From the NCBI RefSeq assembly GCF_000715075.1, contig NC_134100.1:25660609-25724608 (forward strand): a stretch of 64,000 nucleotides of DNA, read 5' to 3'. Positions 20,020 through 31,619 of this stretch are shown piece after piece (the first letter of the stretch is position 1; each line of letters opens with the position of its first letter). The notes under the pieces were generated by a model. The model was not told the origin of the DNA. It did not search any database and saw only the letters and a program-made list of their open reading frames with translations. A program made the translations under genes and the position numbers. The stretch is from Nicotiana tabacum (Eukaryota; Streptophyta; Magnoliopsida; Solanales; Solanaceae).

Positions 20020-22077
20020 ATGTGCAGGATGAGCACGATGCAAAATGAACATTTTTCAATAATGACAAAAATCCCTGTCAAGTTACGGCTATGGTGGAAT
20101 GATCTAGGTGTTGAAGGACAAAATGAGGTTAAGAAATATCTGAAAGGTCTTGTGGGTTTATTGGAAATCCAGCCTCGGGGAGATATCATAAGAGCTTTGG
20201 TTACCTATTGGGACCCGGCGCACAATGTTTTCCATTTCTCTGATTTTGAACTCACCCCGACTTTGGAAGAAATGGCCGGATACATCGGGAATACTGAGCT
20301 TCCCTTGAGGGAAAAATACTTGGTCGCCCCAAGAGTCGTCACGGTACATCGGTTCCTAGATTCATTGAAGATACCTAGAACAGTCCACAACCCGGATCTG
20401 GCAGCCGGATTTTGTACTCCATGCTTCATATATGATAGGTACGGTCATGAGGGGGGATTCAATAATCCAATCAACAAACTGTGCAGCAAAGGAGTTCGTC
20501 AGAAGTGGGACGAGCACAGACGGGTAGCGTTCATGATAATGTTCCTGGGCCTTCTGGTATTTCCAAGGAAAGATGGAAACATTGATTTGAAGGTATCTGG
20601 GGTCGTCAGCACTTTACTCACGCAAAGTGACAGCACTCTCGCGCCTATGGTGGTATCCGACATCTTTCGAGCTCTCACAGCTTGTAAGGCTGGGGGAAAT
20701 TTCTTCGAAGGTTGTAACTTGCTCCTACAGATATGGATGACCGAGCACCTCTGCCATCATTCCGAGATTTTGAGCCATGGTTCCCCGGAAAAGACCCGCA
20801 TAGAAGAATCTTACACGAGAACCAAAGAGATCATTTTGCCCAAAGGAGTCCTGGCATGGACCTCGTTCTTTCAAGCTCTTACTGCCAGCCAAATACAATG
20901 GACGTTGGGATGGTTGCCTGTTGATGAGATCTTATATATGTCGGTGGCTAAAACTCATTTCTTGCTGATGGGGCTTAAGAGCATTCAACCTTACGCACCC
21001 GGCCGAGTCTTGAGACAGTTCGGAAGATGCCAGACAGTACCTCATAAGGAAGATCTTAGCGTTCAAGCAGTTGAGATAAGTCCTAACGGACAGTTCCCAG
21101 AAGCAAAGATTCGCCAAATCTGGAATGAGGGTCAATATTTGAAATCAGATACTTGCGTGCGGGATCGAGCCAAAGGAGAAACGGTGCCAGGTTACCTTGC
21201 ATGGTACAGAAGGGAACTTGAGCATGAAAGGCCAGCTAAGAGACCCCACATCCGGAATTTCACCGAGTCATCGCAAAGGCATTGGGATTGGTTAGCAAAG
21301 GAAAGAGGCTATTGTGCCGAAATCAGCAGGTTAAAGCAACATGTAGAAGGCATGAAATACGAGCACAACGTGCAAATTGCTACCGATCTGGGAGAGCGGA
21401 ACAGGTTAATTCAAGAAAATGAAATTCTCAGAGCCCAGATCAAACAGATAAGGTTGGATGCAGATAAACAGCCAAGGCGTCGATCAGACGAGCACCTGAT
21501 AAAAAGACTAAAAAGCGAGATCAGAGAATGGCAATATGGTTTGGAGAAGTCCGAAAGCGTCATAGCAGAGCTCAAAACGCAGTGGGATACGAGAGCAGAT
21601 AAGCATCGTCGACACCTGAATCGATTGGAAGGCGACCACGAGAAAACTATTGCTGAAATAAAGAGGGAGATGGCTACACTTAAGACCAAAGCAGCTAATC
21701 AAGCCAAGGATTTCCAAATTGAGAGCAGATATTGGTACGACTCAATAGCCCAGATGAAGTTGGAAGTACGGCGACTAAAGCATCAGCATGTACAAGATGC
21801 TCAAATCTTCGAGATATGCAGCGATCAGATAAAATGCATGTTCGAAGAGAAGAAGCAAACCAGAGATAGGATCAAGGCTATTGCCCATGCCATCACCAGA
21901 CGATGTCTACGATGTGAGAACATGTCCAGCGTTACCGTCCTCTCGGCAGTAATGAGTTATGTCAAGCAGACTATGCACGAGCTGGAGCAACTTGAGAGGG
22001 ATCTCACGCCTAGGACCGCGGCGAGGCCGAACGATGCCCCGCGGAAACCAATTTTCAAAACCATAATGCACTCATAA
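20020..22077 (+). CDS. Ogre ORF1 protein, plant-mobile-domain-like with coiled coil, 685 aa
   Basis: This is an intact 685-codon frame starting ATGTGCAGG; another ATG in frame at 20029 could also serve. Residues of about 20-370 resemble the plant mobile domain/DUF7745-type fold found in Ogre ORF1 and in some host proteins (RLWWNDLG, GDIIRALVTYWDP, FSDFELTPTLEEMAGYIG). Residues of about 420-640 are highly charged and heptad-like, so probably coiled coil. A CLRC pair lies near residue 628. There is no signal peptide or membrane segment. ORF1 lies upstream of gag in Ogre elements and its function is unknown; nucleic-acid or chromatin binding is only a guess. The inner element at 45984-59808 has lost it completely. 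Confidence 0.85.
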   Translation: MCRMSTMQNEHFSIMTKIPVKLRLWWNDLGVEGQNEVKKYLKGLVGLLEIQPRGDIIRALVTYWDPAHNVFHFSDFELTPTLEEMAGYIGNTELPLREKYLVAPRVVTVHRFLDSLKIPRTVHNPDLAAGFCTPCFIYDRYGHEGGFNNPINKLCSKGVRQKWDEHRRVAFMIMFLGLLVFPRKDGNIDLKVSGVVSTLLTQSDSTLAPMVVSDIFRALTACKAGGNFFEGCNLLLQIWMTEHLCHHSEILSHGSPEKTRIEESYTRTKEIILPKGVLAWTSFFQALTASQIQWTLGWLPVDEILYMSVAKTHFLLMGLKSIQPYAPGRVLRQFGRCQTVPHKEDLSVQAVEISPNGQFPEAKIRQIWNEGQYLKSDTCVRDRAKGETVPGYLAWYRRELEHERPAKRPHIRNFTESSQRHWDWLAKERGYCAEISRLKQHVEGMKYEHNVQIATDLGERNRLIQENEILRAQIKQIRLDADKQPRRRSDEHLIKRLKSEIREWQYGLEKSESVIAELKTQWDTRADKHRRHLNRLEGDHEKTIAEIKREMATLKTKAANQAKDFQIESRYWYDSIAQMKLEVRRLKHQHVQDAQIFEICSDQIKCMFEEKKQTRDRIKAIAHAITRRCLRCENMSSVTVLSAVMSYVKQTMHELEQLERDLTPRTAARPNDAPRKPIFKTIMHS

Positions 22078-22688
22078 GTCAAAACTGTATCTTAGCACTT
22101 TCTGCCTATTTTTCCCATCAGGGTGATTTTTAGTCTATTTTTGAGTTTAGGTTTATTTTCAAAGTTTGCCTTTTCTTTTGCAAAATGTAGCTTGTAATAG
22201 AACGTTGCAACAATAAAGAGGTTGTTTCTTTTACGCTCATTTGTGTTTTTCGAACTACGTAATGATTTGATTCACGTAGGCATCGTGATACGTAGGCAAT
22301 CCTCATCGGCTCCGGTCGCATTTCTTTTACTGCAAAATAAAAAAAACATAAAAGAAAAACAAAAGAGAAAAAGAAAAAGAAAAGAAAGAAAAAAAAAAGA
22401 AAACTAAATGCCGGAATGACGCATGCTCTCGTAGCAAACATATAGTAATCCACTTAACTGTATAGGTGCATCATGCCCAACGTGAGATTAACTATCTGTT
22501 ATTTGCTACAAAATTAACCGTACGTTTGTCATTGAGTATCCCAGGGTTTTTGAAAAGACGGTTGGTTTGGTGAAAGTCTGGCCTCGCACTCATATTTCAC
22601 GAGGTCAAGGAGAAGTGTTCGACTACCTGTTGTTAGGGCCAGAAGCAGCACTCACACTTACTTCACCAGGTCAAAAGGAAGTGTGGAA
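22078..22688 (+). other. spacer between ORF1 and gag
   Basis: About 610 bp. It holds the structured motif at 22251-22314, an A-rich stretch (22337-22405), and a region of about 120 bp before gag with repeated CACGAGGTCAAGGAGAAG- and CACCAGGTCAAAAGGAAG-like wording. No separate gene is supported. The gag protein probably needs its own translation start or a spliced message, because ORF1 ends with a stop. Confidence 0.65.
22251..22314 (+). other. Ogre inter-module structured motif, copy 2 (ORF1-gag)
   Basis: Second stem CTACGT/ACGTAG is perfect. The inner hairpin TCACG-TAGGCAT-CGTGA is perfect. The outer stem is weak here. The counterpart at 54919-54983 has TCATG/CATGA, a compensated change. 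Confidence 0.75.
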
Positions 22689-25600
22689 ATGTCTTCAGAA
22701 ATTCCATTGCAAACGATCCCTGTTTCTGAGGAGAGCTCAATCTCAGCCGTCCTCACACCTGAATCCGCAACTGCGGAGGAAAATAGAATCCTACGGCTCC
22801 GCATGCTGGAAATGCTGGACGATTGGAATAATGGGAAAGAGCCGCCAAGTGTCGTCCCCGGATTCCCTGAATTATTCTCCAGGTCAAGTGGAACGTCTAA
22901 TGTCCCCATAAATTATCCTGCTACCCCATTTGGGTACCCAGCCACCTCCGCCTTCTCTGCTGGATCACCTTCTGAGCCTCATCCCCGAATGTCGGCCACT
23001 GATGCAAGCATGAACATCTTTGCTGCATCGCCTTGCCCGGTTACGGCACAGCCCACCACGTACAAGCCAAGCTTTGACTCATCCTCTTTTACATTCCAAG
23101 CACCATCGTTCTCAATGGAACCAACTAGGTTCGCTACCAGTACCAATCCTCTACCGCCTCAGTGCGAGCTTGCACCTGGGCAGGATCAGAACCCCAGAAT
23201 TGCAGAACAAAATGAGATTGCCAAGAGAATGAGAAGCCTTGAACAAAGTCTGAAGAATATGCAAGGATTGAGCGGACAAAAAAGCGTCTCTTACGCCGAC
23301 CTGTGCATGTTCCCTCACGTGCACCTGCCAACGGGTTTCAAGACCCCCAATTTTGAGAAATACGATGGGCACGGTGACCCCATTGCACATCTTAAGAAAT
23401 ACTGCAACCAATTGCGGGGAGCCGGCGGAAAAGAAGAACTGCTAATGGCATACTTTGGGGAAAGTCTAGTGGGGATAGCTTCGGAATGGTATATGGATCA
23501 GGAAATGTCCCGATGGCATATATGGGATGATCTCGCTAGAGATTTTGTAAAACAATTCCAGTATAACATCGACATTGCGCCGGACCGAAACTCTCTGTCG
23601 AATTTGAAGAAGAAGCCTTCGGAGAGCTTTAGAGAGTATGCTATTAAGTGGCGTGAACAGGCGTCGAGAGTGAAACCTCCCATGGACGAAGTGGAAATGG
23701 TCACTACCTTTCTCCAGGCTCAAGAGTCTGACTATTTCCAAAACATTATGTCGGCCATGGGTAAGCCATTCGCGGAAGCGATCAAGATCGGAGAGATGGT
23801 GGAAAATGGGTTGAAGACAGGTAGGATTCTGAGTCAAGCAGCCATAAGGGCAACCTCCCAGGCTGTCCAAAGTGGGTCCGGAGGAACGACGAGGGGGAAG
23901 AAGAAGGAAGAAACGACTATGGCAGCCTCTGAAGCAAGGGAGTATCGTCATCCCAGGCCCCATTTTCCGGAAAGAGCCCCACAACACTACTACCCCCACT
24001 CAAATTTGGCATATGCTCATCAACCTTATATGGTCATGAATGCCCAACCTTACAACCATCCACCACAACAAGCCAACCGAGGCCCAGCTCCACCTCCCAG
24101 AAATCAGCCTCCTTACCGCAACCACTATAACCCACAACCCCCGCAGAATAACTACCGCCCCCAGGAGCCACCTCGACGGCGGAATTTTACGCCCATCGGT
24201 GAACAATACTCTACTTTGTTCCCTAAGCTAGTCCAGTTGGGTTTCTTGCAACCAATTCCCCAAACGAGGCAAAACCCAACATCGCCTTCTTACAAAGCCG
24301 GAGTCAGATGCGCCTATCATTCAGGAGCCGAGGGACATGATACAAACGACTGCTGGTCATTGAAAAGAGTGGTCGAAAATTTGATAGAGCAGGGGAAAAT
24401 AGTGCTAAGGGACGAAGAGATCCCAAATGTGACTAACAATCCATTTCCCGCTCACAATAATGGGCCGCTGATCGGCATGATTTGTGAAGACAAAGAGTTC
24501 GACCCTGCTTTGAAAGCCATAATTGCCATTGTCGACACGGGGAAGAGGCCAGAAATAAACCAGAAATCAGAAAAGGGGGAGGAGGCCAAGGCTGTAAAGA
24601 GCAAGCCTGAAAAGAAGGTGGAGAAGAAAGTGGTACCAGCAAAGGGTGGAGTTCTTTACATACCACGAGGTCAAGCCAAGAAGACGCAGAACTTCGGGAT
24701 CAAAAAGACAAAACCTATGTACGTGCCGAAAGGGGCCTATGTGGTCCGGGGGACGATTCAACCACCTCGGCTGAATGAGCCAGTGGTTATCGGACGCGTG
24801 CCACAAAAGCCAATGACCAACCCGTCCACAGTACCGTGGAATTATCAAAAGACTTTGGTAATGTACAAAGGTAAAGAGGTCATGGGAGAACTTCCAGGAA
24901 ATACTTTCATTGGAGGGTACTCAAATACCCAAGAACTGAACAACGCCACACAAAGGCGCTTCCCTCCAAAGAAGCCTGTGAGTGTTGAAGAAGCGGAAGT
25001 GTTCTTCCAACAAATGAAGATGCCGGATTACGAAGTGATAGATCAGCTGCGCAAGTACCCTGAGCAAGTATCCATGCTGTCATTATTGATGAGGTCGACT
25101 GAGCATCAAAAGATCCTATTGAAAACCCTGAATGAAGCATATGTACCAGTTGAAACCTCGGTAGAACAACTAGAGCGGATGACAGAAAGATTCTTCGCTG
25201 TCAACCAAATCTCTTTCAGCAAAAACGATTTACCCCCGGAAGGAGCAGCACACAACAAGGCCTTGCATTTAACAGTTAAATGCGAGGTCTACTATGTCAA
25301 GCGGGTAATGTTGGATGGAGGCTCAGGCGTTGACATTTGCCCGCTCTCCACGCTACAAAGGATGGAAATTGGGACCGGAAGAATCCGACCCAACAATGTC
25401 TGCGTAAGAGCTTTCGACGGCATCAAGAGAGATACCATGGGAGAAATAGACCTGTTGTTGGTCATAGGACCAGTCGAATTTCGAGTAACCTTCCAGGTGA
25501 TCGACATGGACACATCCTACAATTTTCTCCTTGGCAGACCTTGGATCCATGCGGCAGGAGCCGTGCCTTCCACTCTTCACCAGATGGTAAAGTTCGAGTA

Positions 25601-26215
25601 TGAAGACCGAGAGATCGTGGTCCATGGGGAAGATGAGCATGCCATTTATCGGGACCCATCCATCCCGTACCTCGAACCGAGAGAAGGAAGTGAACATACG
25701 GTCTATCAAGCTTTCGAGATTGTACTGGCAGAGCAGCACGAAGATGGAATACCCTACCCCCAGCCTTTCTTGTCTAACGCCTCGTTTATGGTGGCCAAAG
25801 AGATGATCCGGCACGGATTTAGGCCAGGGAAGGGGCTTGGACGAACCCTTCAGGGAATAACAGAACCTATTACTTTGCCAATCATCAAGAAACCTTTTGG
25901 ACTAGGTTTCAAACCTACTCCAGCGGACGAAGAATTGGCCAAGAAAAGGAAAAATGAGGGTTGGAAGTTACCTCAACCACTGCCGGATTTATATGCGACT
26001 TTCATCAGGCCGAGGTACATTGAAGAAGAAGATGATGAGGTCTTCACAGCTGAGGAAATCGAGGAGATATGTGGGGCAATGAGAGAGATGCTCTACGAGA
26101 TCCACATGGTTCAGCCAGGTGAAGGAACGAGCACTGCCGAGATGCTGTACATGGGGCCGAGCGCCCAACTACAAAACTGGGAGGCTACGCCATTCCCGAC
26201 TAGACGGAAGTCCGG
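22689..26215 (+). CDS. Ogre gag-protease (first exon of gag-pro-pol)
   Basis: The ATG at 22689 is chosen over the in-frame GTG at 22683. In order: a proline/serine-rich N-terminus; a gag capsid-like region (about residues 215-400, with ARDFVKQFQYN near 285); a proline-rich linker; a knuckle-like CxxHxxxxGHxxxxC motif (Cys about 541); a lysine-rich segment; and an aspartic protease with LDGGSGVDICP (Asp about 876). A G-patch-like GFRPGKGLGRTLQGI follows (about 1040-1065). The frame has no stops until TAG at 26217-26219. That stop lies just inside a GT donor at 26216, so splicing bypasses it. The protein is the structural and maturation part of the particle. Confidence 0.9.
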
Positions 26216-26427
26216 GTAGACCTGTCCTTCCACCTTTCCTGTGTCACAAGCTATCTCCGGGACATAACTTGAACGTTTTCTTGTTTTTATTGTTGCTTTG
26301 AATTCCTAGTTGTGAACATTGTTGTCTTCCAACTTTCCAAAGAAAATATAAAAAAAAATCATCATTGCTTTCCTATTCTTTCTTTTGTTCTGATTTTTAT
26401 CATTTTTTCTTTTATCTTCCTTTTCAG
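26216..26427 (+). other. intron between protease and RT (212 bp)
   Basis: The donor is CCGG|GTAGAC and the acceptor is ATCTTCCTTTTCAG. Exon 1 ends with two bases of a codon (GG) and exon 2 begins with T, giving Gly and then the pol frame, so the removal is in phase. The intron is T-rich and contains in-frame stops. Ogre elements are known to carry an intron here, and unspliced RNA would make gag-pro only. Confidence 0.85.
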
Positions 26428-29400
26428 TCCTAATAATGCGGCTTTAAATATGACATGCTTGCGGACTTCACGCCCAGATCACAATGAGTTATTTAACTGT
26501 GAATTAATGAACCCAGAACCAGAATATGATGCGGAAGAGGCTTTTAGGGAGATAAACCAAGAGTTGAAATATTTCGAGAATAAACCTAAGCCAAATCTGA
26601 ATGACACTGAATCAGTAAACTTAGGAACCCCGGAAGAAGTCCGGGAGACCAAGATAAGCATTCACACGGACGAGAAAACGCGAGAGGCGATAATTCAACT
26701 TCTTCTTGAATTCAAAGACGTGTTTGCTTGGTCATATGATGACATGCCGGGACTAGGTGTTGATCTAGTGGTTCATAAATTGCCGATTCATCCTGATTAT
26801 CCTCCAGTTCAACAAAAGCAACGAAAGTTCAAAACTGAGGTCAGTGACAAGATTAAAGAGGAGATCACCAAGCAGCTGAAAACGGGAGTGATTCGGGTAG
26901 TCCAATATACAACATGGCTGGCGAATGTGCTTCCAGTACCGAAAAAGGACGGGAAAACTCGGGTATGTGTAGATTACCGAGATCTGAACAGAGCAAGTCC
27001 TAAAGATAATTTCCCGCTGCCCAACATCCACATCCTCGTTGATAATTGCGCCAAACACGAGATACAGTCTTTTGTAGATTGTTATGCTGGGTATCATCAG
27101 GTGTTGATGGATGAAGAGGACGCCGAGAAAACTGCCTTCACCACGCCTTGGGGCACCTACTGTTACCGGGTCATGCCATTTGGTCTGAAGAATGCTGGGG
27201 CTACTTACATGAGGGCCATGACTGCCATTTTCCATGACATGATGCACCAGGAAATAGAGGTGTACGTGGATGACGTGATAGTCAAGTCTAGGACGCAGGA
27301 TAATCACATCCAAGACTTGAGGAAGTTCTTCGAGAGGCTAAGGAAGTATGACTTGAAGCTGAACCCAGCCAAATGTGCTTTCGGAGTTCCGTCGAGCAAA
27401 CTTTTGGGCTTCATCGTAAGCAGGAGAGGAATCGAGCTAGATCCAACCAAGATAAAATCCATCAGAGATCTGCCTCCCCCAAAAACAAAGAAAGACGTGA
27501 TGAGTCTTTTGGGCAGGTTGAACTACATCAGTCGGTTTATTGCCCAGCTGACAAGCACGTGTGAGCCCATATTCAAGTTGTTAAGGAAAGATGCGGCGAT
27601 TAAGTGGACAACTGAGTGTCAAGAAGCCTTTGATAAAGTCAAAGAATACCTTTCGAATCCCCCGGTCTTGGTCCCTCCAGAACCGGGAAGGCCACTTTTC
27701 TTATATCTAACAGTCTTGGAGAACTCTTTCGGCTGCGTCCTCGGGCAACACGACGTAACCGGAAAGAAGGAGCAAGCAATCTACTACTTGAGCAAGAAAT
27801 TCACCGGCTACGAAGCCAAATACACTCTGCTGGAAAGGACATGTTGCGCTCTCACATGGGTTGCTCAAAAGCTAAGACATTATCTCCAAGCCCACACTAC
27901 ATTCCTCATAAGCAGGTTGGATCCTTTGAAGTATATATTTCAGAAACCAATGCCTACTGGGAGACTGGCTAAATGGCAAATCTTGCTTACGGAATTCGAC
28001 ATAGTTTATGTCACTCGCACGGCAATGAAAGCCCAGGCATTAGCAGATCATTTGGCCGAAAATCCGGTCGATGAGGAATACCAGCCATTGGATACCTACT
28101 TTCCAGATGAAGAGGTAAACACCGTAAAAGTGATCTCGGAGGAAGCTCATGTTTGGAAGATGTTCTTTGACGGAGCCGTGAACGCCAAGGGTGTAGGGAT
28201 TGGGGCAATTTTGATCTCGCCTTCCGGTCAGCATTATCCCGCCACAGCTAGGCTTCGTTTCTTTTGCACAAATAATACAGCTGAGTACGAAGCCTGCATC
28301 ATGGGCATGCATATGGCAATCGATCAGGATGTCGAAAACTTATTGATTATGGGAGATTCTGACCTGATCATCCGGCAAGCTCAAGGCGAATGGGAAACTC
28401 GGGATGTCAAACTTATCCCATACCGACAACATGTGGAGGACCTCAGCAAGCGCTTTACATCAATAGAATTCAGGTACATTCCGAGGTGTCACAATGAATT
28501 GGCAGATGCACTTGCTACTTTGGCTTCAATGCTACCCTACCCGGGCAACGCCCACGTCGATCCTTTGGAAATCCAAATCAAGGAAAGACACGGTTACTGC
28601 AGTGTAATCGAGGCGAGATCAAATACGCAGCCTTGGTACCATGACATCAAGAGGTTCCTGAAGACGCAAGAATACCCCGAGCACGCTACTGGAGATCAAA
28701 AGAGGACCATCAGGCGACATGCAAGTGGTTTCTTTTTGAGCGGTGAATTGTTATATAAGAGGACCCCGGACCTCAATCTCCTAAGATGTGTCGATATCGA
28801 GGAAGCGAAAAAGATCATGCATGAAGTACACGCAGGTGTGTGCGGACCTCACATGAACGGGTATGTCTTAGCGAAGAAAATCCTTAGAGCAGGTTATTAC
28901 TGGATGACCATGGAAAAGGATTGCTTTAGCTTCGTTCGGAAATGTCATCAGTGTCAGGTGCACGGTGATTTGATTCATGCACCTCCCACGGAACTGCATC
29001 CCATGTCCGCACCTTGGCCATTTGTCGCTTGGGGCATGGACGTCATTGGACCAATTGAACCAAAGGCCTCGAATGGACACAGGTTTATACTGGTTGCCAT
29101 CGATTACTTCACAAAATGGGTAGAAGTTGTCACTCTCAAGTCGGTCACTAAGAAAGCTGTGGTGGATTTTGTACACTCAAATCTTATCTGTCGCTTCGGT
29201 ATTCCTGCGACTATCATTACAGATAACGCAGCAAACTTGAACAGTCACTTGATGGGAGACGTATGCGAGCAATTCAAGATAACGCATAGGAATTCCACTC
29301 CTTATCGGCCAAAAGCCAATGGTGCCGTGGAAGCAGCAAACAAAAACATCAAGAAGATTTTGAGGAAGACTATCCAAAGTTCCCGACAGTGGCATGAGCA

Positions 29401-29881
29401 GTTACCATTTGCACTATTAGGGTACCGCACTACGGTACGCATATCGGTGGGAGCGACTCCTTATCTTTTGGTTTATGGGACCGAGGCTGTAATACCAGCA
29501 GAGGTAGAAATTCCTTCGCTTCGAATCATTGTCGAAGCAGAAATCGAAGACAGCGAGTGGGTTAAGACTCGACTGGAGCAATTGACGTTGATTGATGAAA
29601 AGCGAATAGCCGCAGTTTGTCACAGACAGTTATACCAACGAAGGATGGCCCGTGCTTACAACAAGAAAGTCCGACCCCGGAATTTCGAAGTAGGTCAGCT
29701 GGTACTAAGGCGTATTCTGCCACATCATGAAGAAGCAAAAGGAAAGTTTGCCCCAAATTGGAAAGGCCCATACATCGTAAGGAAGATATTGCCGAGAGGA
29801 GCATTGTATTTAGGTGATATAGAAGGAAATGACCCCGACACAGCAGTAAATGCAGATGCAGTCAAGAGGTACTACGTCTAA
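26428..29881 (+). CDS. Ogre pol: RT, RNase H, archaeal-type RNase H, integrase
   Basis: The exon has no good start codon of its own near 26428 and continues from the spliced gag-pro exon. RT has VCVDYRDLNRASPKDNFPLP, MPFGLKNAGATY and the catalytic YVDD (27263-27274). The native RNase H (about 27690-27910) reads LYLTVLENSFGCVL where LYTDAS is usual, so its first catalytic Asp is gone. The second, archaeal-type RNase H (about 28150-28530) keeps Asp (28169), Glu (28283), Asp (28354) and Asp (28505). Integrase has an HHCC zinc module (about 28820-28955) and a DD35E triad at 29039, 29222 and 29330, and ends with a GPY/F-like module. No stops or frameshifts are seen. Confidence 0.95.
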
Positions 29882-30022
29882 ATCATACTCCAGTGGTCCT
29901 GACACATTTGAAAATGGCAAAGGTTTTATTCCCCACTACTCCCCAAACACTACCCAATTCTCTCTGCCAACTTTCGAGCCGCTTACAAAACAAAAAAAAA
30001 AAAACATAACATTGAAAGAGGC

Positions 30023-30082
30023 CTGAACTACGTTTGACTTGATTCCGAAAGGATACGTAGGCAGCCTCTCCCTGAGGTTCAG
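30023..30082 (+). other. Ogre inter-module structured motif, copy 3 (after pol)
   Basis: Outer stem CTGAAC/GTTCAG, second stem CTACGT/ACGTAG and inner hairpin TCC-GAAA-GGA are all perfect. It starts 142 bp after the pol stop. The same block ends the coding part of the non-autonomous copies (1273 and 53078). Confidence 0.8.
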
Positions 30083-30244
30083 TCACACCAACAATAAAAT
30101 CCCATTCACCTTGAAATTGAAACCGGGGCACGTCGAGCAGTTTAGAAGTTAGTATCAGCTACTTCTCTTTACCAAGTACAAGCCTTCAAATCAATTACCA
30201 AAGATAGTAGGAAACCAATAAGCGTCACAAATGGAGACCAGCAC

Positions 30245-30430
30245 ACTCTGAATTGAGAGAGATAAAATGAGAGAGTCTCGGCGGTGAAAACCTTCGGGCA
30301 CCACGAGGCGACGGGAGTAGAGAAACCAAAATGAGAGAGCTTGTTTAGTAAAAAACTCGTAAAGAGTGCTATCAAGTGATGACAGGAAGAGAAATGAGAG
30401 AGGTCAGCCAGCGAAAACCCGCAAAGGGCG
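30245..30430 (+). repeat. three spaced ATGAGAGAG blocks
   Basis: Three imperfect repeats of about 60-70 bp each contain (A)AATGAGAGAG followed by a GGTGAAAAC or GTAAAAAAC phrase and a GGGCACCA or GGGCGC phrase. A related triplet is in the inner element on the minus strand (52695-52875), so it predates the split of the two families. Confidence 0.55.
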
Positions 30431-31619
30431 CTGTTGGCCGAAAAAGAATGACGCCACCCCAAGAAAGTTTCGGCAGAGTGCCACCAGTTTGGAATCACAA
30501 AGATCCGTTCTGGTTCAGGAAAACGCAAGCTCTTAGAAGGTCAGACGTCCAGTCCAAAGAGCATGTCATGTCAATTAAAGCCAGCGTTATCTTCCTCAGA
30601 TAAGTCTCTCTCGTCCCGAAAAGGGTATTCCTTTTCTGATTTGTTTTCCCCTTTCTTTGTTTCTTCCCGAATCCCTTTTGCATTTTAACCCCGAGTTCAG
30701 GACACACCGGAAAGGACAGGTGGCAGGTTTGTTTGCACGGAATCCCGTCTCATGAAGGAAAGCGCCTCATCTCGTTGATATGATTACCCCAGCATGATGA
30801 ATCATGACGTTTGATGGTGTTTCGGAGTAAAGAAGAAAGAGAGAAATCTTGAAATCTACCCCAGCAAGTCCACCTTCGGACAAATCCCCACAGAGTCTCC
30901 CCCTGTACAAAACCCCACAGAGTTTCTCTTTTTGTACAATCTCCCACAAAGTCTCCCTAGTATGAAAAAAAAAAATCCCCGTTGGAATTTCATCAGCACA
31001 TCCCCAGCGAGTCCTTTTGTAAATATTCCCCAACAAGCTTACCCCAACAAACCCTGGGAAACCCGTTTTGAAACAAAAACCCAGCATACCCCATTGTACA
31101 GAATCCGCACAAAGAATCCACTTTGTAAATATTCCCCCACAGAGCTTCCTTTTGTACAAGTTCCCACAGAACACCTCCAATAAAATCCCCGTTGAGAACC
31201 TTCAATCAAAACGGGACAAAAAGAAAAAAGAGGCCTTACGAGGTAAATCATCACAGAATCCGGAAATACAAGCCTGAGCAGTCTAAGGGTTTCGCCATTC
31301 GAATCAAATCAATGGCGGGACTTCGCAACAGAAATAGAGACGCAACAAAGCAATTGGGAACGATCAAGGTCACCAAACCAACCGTCGTTTCCGAACTAAC
31401 AATTGTTCTTTGTCTGAAAAGTTGAAACAGGAATAATCCAAGACAACCATGCAAGAAGCGGGTGTCGCCCAAAGAAGAAGGTACACGGGTACAAGAAACA
31501 TTTTGGCAATAAGGAATTCACTCAAAAGGTAAGTTCCCGCAAAACTCCCTTTTATATTCTATTAAAACAAGAAAACTCAAAAATAGATCGTGTAGTATTC
31601 TCGAGCTTTATCCCCAGCC

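Noticed and set aside
23466..23999. 177-codon minus-strand ORF opposite Ogre gag
   Set aside because: Shadow of the gag reading frame; no independent coding signal.
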